Translations under genes and position numbers: made by a program
The notes under the pieces: model-generated
Database searches by the model: none
Seen by the model: the letters and a program-made list of their open reading frames with translations, nothing else
Told to the model about the DNA's origin: nothing
Source: Misgurnus anguillicaudatus
Lineage: Eukaryota; Chordata; Actinopteri; Cypriniformes; Cobitidae
DNA length: 64,000 nucleotides
Direction of reading: 5' to 3'
Assembly (NCBI RefSeq): GCF_027580225.2
Contig: NC_073359.2
Span: 17,120,001-17,184,000, forward strand
Shown: piece by piece, positions 48,201 through 57,200 of the stretch
How positions within the stretch are numbered: the stretch's first letter is position 1
Layout: each line of letters opens with the position of its first letter

Positions 48201-51200
48201 GTGATGCACCGATGTATCGGCAGCCGATATTTATCGGCCGATTTTTGATGAATTTGAAACCATCGGCATATCGGCAATAGCACGAGAAAGGCCGATATCG
48301 ATTGTTTATTAATTAACTGCATAAAGAAATCCATTATATGTAAAAAACGAGTTAATGTTGTTAATAAAATAAATGCTGAATAGCAAAAAGCACCTTTGAA
48401 GGTTGTCATGCTGTCTTATTATATTTGTTTTAGCGTAATTTGTGCCTCTCTTATTATGTTGGTCAGTTGAATGTTAATTAGATCCAATCCATGTTCATTA
48501 AAAATAATTTGATGCAGAAATAAACTAGCAAATAGACCAACTGTATAGTACTGTATACAAGTGTTTAATATCGGTATCGGCATCGGCCAGAAGTTGTCTG
48601 TTTAAATCGGTATCGGCCCAAAAAAATCCTATCGGTGCATCCTTAGTAGAGGCTTAAGTGTTTAGGGTGGTCACTATGCAGTCACTAAGGTTTTCTGATT
48701 AGTTTTAGCATGTTGTGATGCAGTCTCTATGTTATTCTGATTTGTTTTAGCATGTTGCTATGCAGTTGATAAGGTGTTCTGAACAGTTTTAACATGTTGC
48801 TATGCAGTCGCTAGAATGCTCGGAGTAGTTTTTCATGTTAATGTGTGGATGCTTAAGTGTTTAGGGTGGTCGCTATGCAGTCACTAAGGTGTTCTGATTA
48901 GTTTTAGCATGCCGCTAATCAGTCGCTATGGTATTCTGATTAGTTTTAACATGTTGTGATGCAGTCGCTAAGGTTCTCAGAATAGTTTTTCATGGTGATG
49001 TGTGGATGCTAAAGTGTTTTGGGTGGTTGCTATATGCAGTCGCTAAGGTGTTTCGAATGGTTTTAGCATGTTGCTATGCAGTCGCTATGGTATTCTGATT
49101 AGTTTTAGCATGTTGCTATGCAGTCGCTATGATATTCTAATTAGTTTTAACATGTTGCTATGCAGTCACTATGTTATTCTAATTTGTTTTAGCATGTTCT
49201 GATGCAGTTGCTAAGATGCTCAGAGTAGTTTTTCATGTTGGTGTGTGAATTCAAAACTGTTTAGGGTGGTCGCTATGCAGTCACTAAGGTGTTCTGATTA
49301 GTTTTAGCATGCTGCTTATCAGTCGCTATGGTATTCTAATTAGTTTTAGCATGTTGCTTTGCAGTCGCTATGGTATTCTGATTAGTTTTAACATGTTGTG
49401 ATCCAGTCGCTAAGGTTTTTAGAGTTGTTTTTAAAGTTGATGTGTGGATGCTAAAGTGTTTAGGGTAGTCACTATGCCGTGGCAAAGGTATTCTGATTAT
49501 TTTTAGCATGTTGTTATGCATTTGCTATGGTGTTCTGATTAGTTTTAGCATGTTGCTATGATGCTCAGAGTCGTTTTTCATGTTGGTGTGTGGAAACTGT
49601 TTAGGGTGGTCGCTATGCAGTCGCTATGGAGTTCTGATTAGTTTTAGCATGTTGCTATGCAGTCACTAAAGTGTTTAGGGTGGTCACTATGCAGTCGCTT
49701 AAGTGTTATGATTAGATTTAGCATGTTGCGATGCAGTCACTATGCTATTCTAATTAGTTTCAACATTTTGCTATGCAGTCACTATGGTATCCTGATTAGT
49801 TTTAGCATGTTACGATGCAGCTGCTAAGATGCAGAGTAGTTTTTCATGTTGGTGTGTGTGGATTCAAAACTGTTTAGGGTGAAGGTCCTCAGAGTAGTTT
49901 TTCATGGTGATGTGTGGATGCTCAACTGTTTTGTGTGGTTGCTATGCAGTCACAAATGTGTTTTGATTGGTTTTAGCATGTTGCTAAGCAGTCACTATGG
50001 TTTTTTGATTAGTTTTAGCATATTGCTATGCAGTCCCTATGGTATTCTGATTAGTCTTAGCATGTTGTCATGCAGTTGCTATGGTATTCTGATTAGTTTT
50101 AACATGTTGCTATGCAGTCACTGGCTGTTTCTCAATATGCGTTCTTCAGCTATCTTCTCGTGTCCTCGCTCTACGTCATAATTAACAGTCGAAGTTCATT
50201 TCAATTCTCAAAACGCAAGTACAGAGGATGCATAAAACTACCCGGATGTGTTCTTGATATCGAGGATGCATAGAGTGCAGACTTGCGCGCTGAAATCGCT
50301 TTACGCCCCAGAAGTCATTGCGGCAAAACAATGGCGGAGGTCAGGTCTCAATTCTCAGAAGTGCGTTCTGTGTTCTCGCGACCTTCTGAGTTCGTTCTTC
50401 CAAGGTCGCCTGGCAAGTTCGATCTCCACGAGGACGCAAGTCCGTTCTTTGCGTTCTTGGAATTGAGAAACAGCCATTTTGTCTGATTTGTTTTAGCATG
50501 TTGCTATACAGTCGCTATGGTATCCTGATTAGTTTTAGCATGTTGCGATTCAGTTGCTAAGATGCTCATAGTAGTTTTTCATGTGTGTTTGTCGATTTAA
50601 AACTGTTTAGGGTGGTCGCTGCAGTCGCTAAGGTGTTCTGATTAGTTTTAGCATGTCGCTAATCAGTCACTAAGGTGCTTAGAGTTGTTTTTCAAGTTGA
50701 TGTGTGGATGCTCAAGTGTCCCGTGTGGTCACTATGCAGTCGCTAAGGTGTTCTGATTAGTTTTAGTATGTTGCTACGCAGTCACTTATTCTGATTAGTT
50801 TTAACATGTTGCTATGTTCTTGCTAAGGTGCTCTGATTACTTTTAGCATGCTGCTATGCAATCGCTATGGTATCCTGATTAGATTTAGCATGCTGCGATG
50901 CAGTTGCTTAGATGCTCAGAGTAGTTTTTCATGTTGATGTGTGGAAACTGTTTACGGTGGTCGCTATGCAGTCGCTAAGGTGTTTAGGGTGGTCACTATG
51001 CAGTTGTTTAAGTGTTCTGATTAGATTTAGCAGGTTGCTATGCAGTCGTTATGATATTCTGATTAGATTTAACATGATGTGATGCGGTCGCTAAGGTGCT
51101 CAGAGTTGTTTTCAGTTCTCCTTAACAAGCTGTATCATTTGATGTATAATTAAGTGTCCATAATACAAATGGTGCAGGACAAATTAGGTACCCCGTTTAT

Positions 51201-54200
51201 AACTTCCAGTAAAACTTTAAATCCTAAACTCAAGTGCATACAATAACTGTACTGATAACATGTAATCTTGGTAATAAACCCCTGGCGTTATTTATTTTAG
51301 GAACTATCCGTTCTGCAATTTGACCACAGATGAGATAAGCTATTAAAATTTTACCCCAAACAACCTAAGAAAAAAAACGTTCCAGCTGTTTTTGTGGCTC
51401 GGTTAGAACGAGACTATTGTTTCTATCAAAAGTTATTTTTAAAAGTAGACCCAGAGAAAAGAACATACCCCTGGCATACAATAGCATAAGTTTTACCAGA
51501 TCCTTCCATCCTAAAGGCAGGAATGTGAACATTACTACTGGATTTCAGTTGCCATGGAGGGATTTGCCTTTAGAGTAGGAAGAATACAAATAGCAATCGT
51601 TTATCTATGGTGGATATGGAATGTGGGTTTGGTCTAACCAGAGACCAACAATACCTGCATTAGACAGCAGCCTTCTCCTTTAGCGCTGACAAATAGTCCT
51701 GTTGGAATGCTGGGGATCTTAAAAAAAGAAAGGGAATGTAAGATTTATCAATCAGATTAATGCCACAGGTATAAACCAGTGCATTAACTGACTGGCACTC
51801 ATCCAGCGTCCAAATTACACGCATTTAAACTGACACTGCTAATCACAAGATGGAATGATGTGCCAAGCAGATGCTAAGAGGAATGCTGTATCAAGTTCAG
51901 GCCCTCACTAAAATCTCTCTAGAAAAAATATCTAAGAGAATATGGAGATGGCATTACTGGTATGTTATTAGCAATGGAATGAGTTATCTTTACCACGGCC
52001 TTCTGCAGAATCTTCTTATTGTCTAACTGAAGCTCAAAGGTTTCTTGAAAGTCCAGGTTAGTGGAAGCCAAGGATATGGTGAGATTAACTCCGCCCACAT
52101 ATGACAGGATGGCATACTCAGACAGGGATTGCAATGCCACACAGGTATCCTATTTTAAGATATAAATGTCATATTTAAAGGGATAGTTCACCCAAAAATG
52201 AAAATTTTGATATCATTTTCTCACTCTCATGTTGTTACGGACCTGTATAGATTTCTTTGTTCTGATGAACACAAAGAAAGTCATTTTTAGGTATTTCTGT
52301 AACCAAACCGATCATAAGCCCTATTCACTTCCATAGTATATTCCTTAAAATATCTTTCTTCGTGTTCATCAGAACAAAAGAATTTATACAGGTTTGTAAC
52401 AACATGAGAGTAAGGAAATGATGACAAAATTTTCATTTTTGGGTGTTCTATCCTTTTAACGCTGATGCAATTACATACATTGTATTTTAAGAAAAGTAAA
52501 GGTTTAAACAGATTTGTCACCTGAGTTGAGGAAAAACCTCCCAATGCATTTCTTTGCTGCGAGAGCCATTTAACCACTGGTAGGGCAGACGCAACATCAC
52601 CAAGAAGGGTGTAGGTGAGAAGACCATAGGCTGTCATCTCAACTTCAGCCGACACCACTTATAAAGCGAAAAATGAAAAACATTATGCACAATTTGTAAT
52701 TTGACTTTAAAGTCTTTAGTGATGTAAATATTTAGTTATTATTAGTTATAAATAAGTGGCAAGTGGTTAAGGACTAAGCATTGTATTACAACTTTACCAA
52801 TAATTAAGCATTGGTAGACCTGTTCATGACAATAAAACTGATAAGAAAGAAAAATCACAGATAGGATTTCTAATCTCTGTTATTTCTCCAAGACATCAAT
52901 GAGTTTAAATGGAATGCAGATGGAAACTTTTACTTAAGTCTTCATATTGCATTTCTTCTGAGAGAAAGACTCAGAAATCACACAAATGTCTAGATTGTTA
53001 ATATCTCTTCAGAACTAATGTCACAAACTGAGCTCAGATGTGACAAGATTTGACAAATCTGCAATCTCATGTTAATATTATTTAAGATTTCAATATAATT
53101 TCAACCCAAATCCAGATTATTATACCCATACAATCTACTTCTACAACATTCATTTAGTCTATTTTTTCTCCTAGGAATTTTAAGGGAATATCTGAGACTG
53201 ATGATACTTTAATGCACTGGTTCTTAAACTGAGGGTGGGCCCCCCTTAGGGGGTGCGAGATGGTGCCGCGGGGGCCCCAGTTTTATGACATTATGAACAT
53301 GAATTTTGTGTAATTAAACCTCAGAAAGAAACAGCATTACATAGTTTTTTTTTGTTCAATTTAAATTCTAAATCTGAAATTGTTTATGTCATGAATTTTC
53401 TTTGGGGGGCAACAACGCAATGCACCCTACACAAGGGGGATGCACAGAGAAAAGTTTGAGAACGACTGCTTTAAAGGTGCCAAAGAATGCATCAAGTAAG
53501 AAATAAATGACGACGGGCAATATTTTTTGTAACCGTGGTATAAGCTGAATTATTGACTCCGGTCCTTTGTATCATTCGAAAATAATGCACACCTGCGGTT
53601 TAACGCCACTCCGCTTTGTGTCGGGCCACATAACCACCTTGGGTGTGGATTATTTTCTTATAATTCAACGGCCCGTCGTCAATTATTCCTTACATGTTAA
53701 ATTGTTCTCTGATATCTACATAAAAGGTATGTGCAAAAATATCCAGAGACATTTAACATGTCCATTTACAACCCTAGGATTTGCCTTTAGAATGAAATTC
53801 TGTTATTTCCTTATTTAAAAGGGTCATAAATAATAATTTTGAGCTCTGCTCTGATTGGCTGTTTCACAGAGCAGCTCCTTCAGTAGCTCTTTGTGTGTAT
53901 AAACAGACCATATATGTTTGATTCTGTATCAGATGAAGATACAGAATAAGAAAAATAATGAATTGTTTGTGGATCGTTAAGGGACGTTTCCATTATGGAC
54001 CTGCAAAACGTAACTGTAACGTCAATTGTAGATCTTCAGCCTAAACGCTAGTATATAGCATTAACTAGCATATAGCACTAACTTAACCGTCACAACTTTG
54101 TTTTAGCATTGTACCAACATTGTACTTAATTTAATGTAATGGATAGATTACCTGACTGTGAGAGGCCATCACTGAAGCCCATGAATGTGTCTTCATCAGT

Positions 54201-57200
54201 TACAGTACTGCCGGTGAGACTCCAGTGAGTGAAACCATCTGTGGCCAGAACAGAAAAGTCAAGATGAACAACATCTAAAAGCCTTAATCAACAGCTATCT
54301 TTAACCATGGGTTGAAAAACGACCTTGAGTGATGGCCATGTGGTTAAGTCGCCGGAGAGCCAGTGGGGCGTAAGGACTGCGAAGTAAAGTGAGCGCATAT
54401 GCTGTCAGAGCTGTAGTATACGGGTCATCAGCGGAATACATGTTGCTCTCCAGAAACACCTTGGCTTTAGCAACGGCTTTCTTCTCCTCCTAAATAAAAG
54501 CATCATTGATAACAATTCATTAGCTGTGAAGGATGTACCTCAAGCAGTGTAGTGACATAGACACAGATTAGCTTTGACACAGCTAACAGGTGCATCTCGC
54601 ACTAAAGTTCAGATAGATTTGGTGCAAACTTGTTCTTGAGGTAAAATGGCAAATAGACAACACAGTTAATGATCTGTTTAGCATCAGTGCACTCAGTTTT
54701 ATCTCTACCATATGTGGTTTTCTCATTAAACCTGGACACTAGCCCTGAGCAACCATGCACGATAATCTGATAATCTGGTATTCTTTTCATTAGGTCGATT
54801 TGAGAGTGCGAGAAGCTGGTCTTTGAAGCAACTCATTATGTCTGTATAAAGGACAAGACTACACATTAAAGGGCTAGTTCACCAAAAATGAAAATAATGT
54901 AATTAATGACTCACCCCCATGTTGTTCCAAACTCGTAAGACCTTCGTTCATCTTCGGAACACAGTTTAAGATGTTTTATATTTAGTCCAAGAGCTTTCTG
55001 ACCCTCTATTGAAAATCTAGTAACAGTATACTGTAGGGTTGTGCCGATAGACAATAGTATTGTGTATCGACGATCGTCAGACATATCGCTAATAGTGGGC
55101 TTTCATGACGATAGTTGGCGATAGTTATTATTATCATCATAGTTTCACATTACATGCGCATTGCATGCTTTCCTCGCATGAGAGGGTTTGTAGGCATTAC
55201 TTTGCGCAAGGGAGCTTGTAATGCCCATGGATATGGACTCAAAGCGTGCGTCTTAAACTCTTGCTCGGACCTGAATCCGCGCATCTTGGACTCTTGCTTG
55301 GACCTGAATTTGCGCGTCTTGGACTTTTGCTTGGACCTGAATACGCGTATCTTGGACTCTCGCTCGGACCTGAATGCGCGCATCTTGGACTCTTGATCGG
55401 ACCTGAATGCGCGCATCCTGGACTCTTGATCGGACCTGAATGCGTGCGGTTTGGATTCTTGCTCGGGCCTGAATGCACACGTCTTGGACTCTTGCTCGGA
55501 CCTGAATGCTCACATCTTGGACTCTTGCTCGGACCTGAATGCTTGCATCTTGGACTCTTGTTCGGACCTGAATGCGTGCCTCTTGGACTCTTGCTCGGAC
55601 CTGAATGCGCACCTCTTGGACTCTTGCTCGGACCTGAATGCGCGCCTCTTGGACTCTTGCTCGGACCTGAATGCGCGCCTCTTGGACTCTTGTTCGGACC
55701 TGAATGCGCACCTCTTGGACTCTTGCTCGGACCTGAATGCGCGCCTCTTGGACTCTTGCTCGGACCTGAATGCGCGCCTCTTGGACTCTTGCTCGGACCT
55801 GAATGCGCGCATCTTGGACTCTTGCTCGGACCTGAATGCGCACATCTTGGACTCTTGCTCGGACCTGAAGGCGCGCGTCTTGGACTTTTGCTGGGACCTG
55901 AAGGCGCGCGTCTTGGACTCTTGCTCGGACCTGAATGCGCGCCTCTTGGACTCTTGCTCGGACCTGAATGCGTGCCTCTTGGACTCTTGCTCGGACCTGA
56001 AGGCGCGCGTCTTGGACTTTTGCTCGGACCTGAAGGCGCGCCTCTTGGACTCTTGCTCGGACCTGAATGCGCGCGTCTTGGACTCTTGCTCGGACCTAAA
56101 TGCGCACGTACTGGACTCTTGCTCGGACCTGAATGCGCGCGTCTTGGAATGTGTGCGGCATGGACCTGAACCATAGCACCTGAACTTGTAATATGCGTGG
56201 CTCTGACATTTCCTTGCACTAGAGAGATTGTTAGGCGCGCAGAGGGTTAAAACCAGTGAGTTTGTTGTTCCCACTCCCTGGCACATAGGAAATTTTAGAC
56301 TTTATGACGCAGATGGATTAATGGCAACAGTTTTAAGAAGGTTGTGATCATGACGGTGTTGCCCTTGCTTCTTTTTTTGTCCACCATTAAAGTGACTTGT
56401 CATAAGTAAAGTAGTGGGGCAGTAGTTTAATAAATGAGTAAACTACTGCCTAACTACTGATACTATCGTGTATTGGCGATCTCACGGGCTGACTATAGGA
56501 CGATCTCAAAATTACAACACTAGTATACTGTCCATGTCCAGAAAGGTAATAAAAACATCATTAAAGTAGTCCATGTGACATCAGTGGGTCAGTTAGAATG
56601 TGTTGAAGCATCGAAAATACATTTTGGTCCAAAAATAACAAAAATTACGACTTTATTCAGCATTGTCTTCTGTTCCACGTCTGTTGTAAAGTTGCAGTCA
56701 CGTGGTTCTTGCGCATGCGCTTCACAACAGACATGGAAGAGAAGACAATGCTGAATAAAGTCGTAATTTTTGTTATTTTTGGACCAAAATGTATTTTCGA
56801 TGCTTCAACACATTCTTACTGACCCATTGAAGTCACATGTACTACTTTGAAGATGTTTTTATTACCTTTCTGGACATGGACAGTATACAGTTACTAGATT
56901 TTCAATGGAGGGTCAACAAGCTCTCGGACTAAATATAAAACATCTTAAACTGTGTTCTGAAGATGAACGGAGGTCTTACGGGTTTGGAACGACACAAGGG
57001 CGATTCATTAATGACATTATTTTGATTTTTGGGTGAAATATCCCTTTAATGATGCTACACATCGGGAAAGATTTGGCAGTAGATCAAGTTAACACTAAAC
57101 TCGTTTCCCTCCATTGACAATTTAACTCGTCAATTTAGAGAAAATGTTTCCCTGCCAATGACGAGTTTTTACGGCAATCCACATTTCCGCTATTATCCAC

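Larger units (their letters stand above)
46990..51120 (+). repeat. About 4-kb minisatellite in a cpamd8 intron
   Basis: Degenerate tandem units of about 42 bases built on GCTATGCAGTCGCTAAGGTG, TTCTGATTAGTTTTAGCATG, TT. They alternate with a second unit type containing GCTCAGAGTAGTTTTTCATG and GTGTGGATGCTAAAGTGTTT. Together these form a higher-order array interrupted by a hAT element (48199-48645) and a 353-bp element (50123-50475). Confidence 0.92.
54866..57049. mobile_element. TTAA-flanked foldback element, host of the minisatellite-bearing hAT
   Basis: TTAAAGGGCTAGTTCACC and GGGTGAAATATCCCTTTAA at the ends. Long inverted arms: CTTCGTTCATCTTCGGAACA at left, GTTCTGAAGATGAACGGAGG at right. 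Without the 55034-56522 insertion the arms read through continuously. Confidence 0.85.

Noticed and set aside
48179..50486. Several frames inside the 47-51 kb minisatellite
   Set aside because: Repeat-derived or inside the two inserted elements; no protein features.
46990..51120. CRISPR-like array
   Set aside because: Units are contiguous and degenerate with no unique spacers, and the sequence is vertebrate.
55239..56286. Long reading frames on both strands (up to 326 codons)
   Set aside because: They are the 33-bp minisatellite read in several frames, inside a hAT-type element, with no splice or codon-use support.
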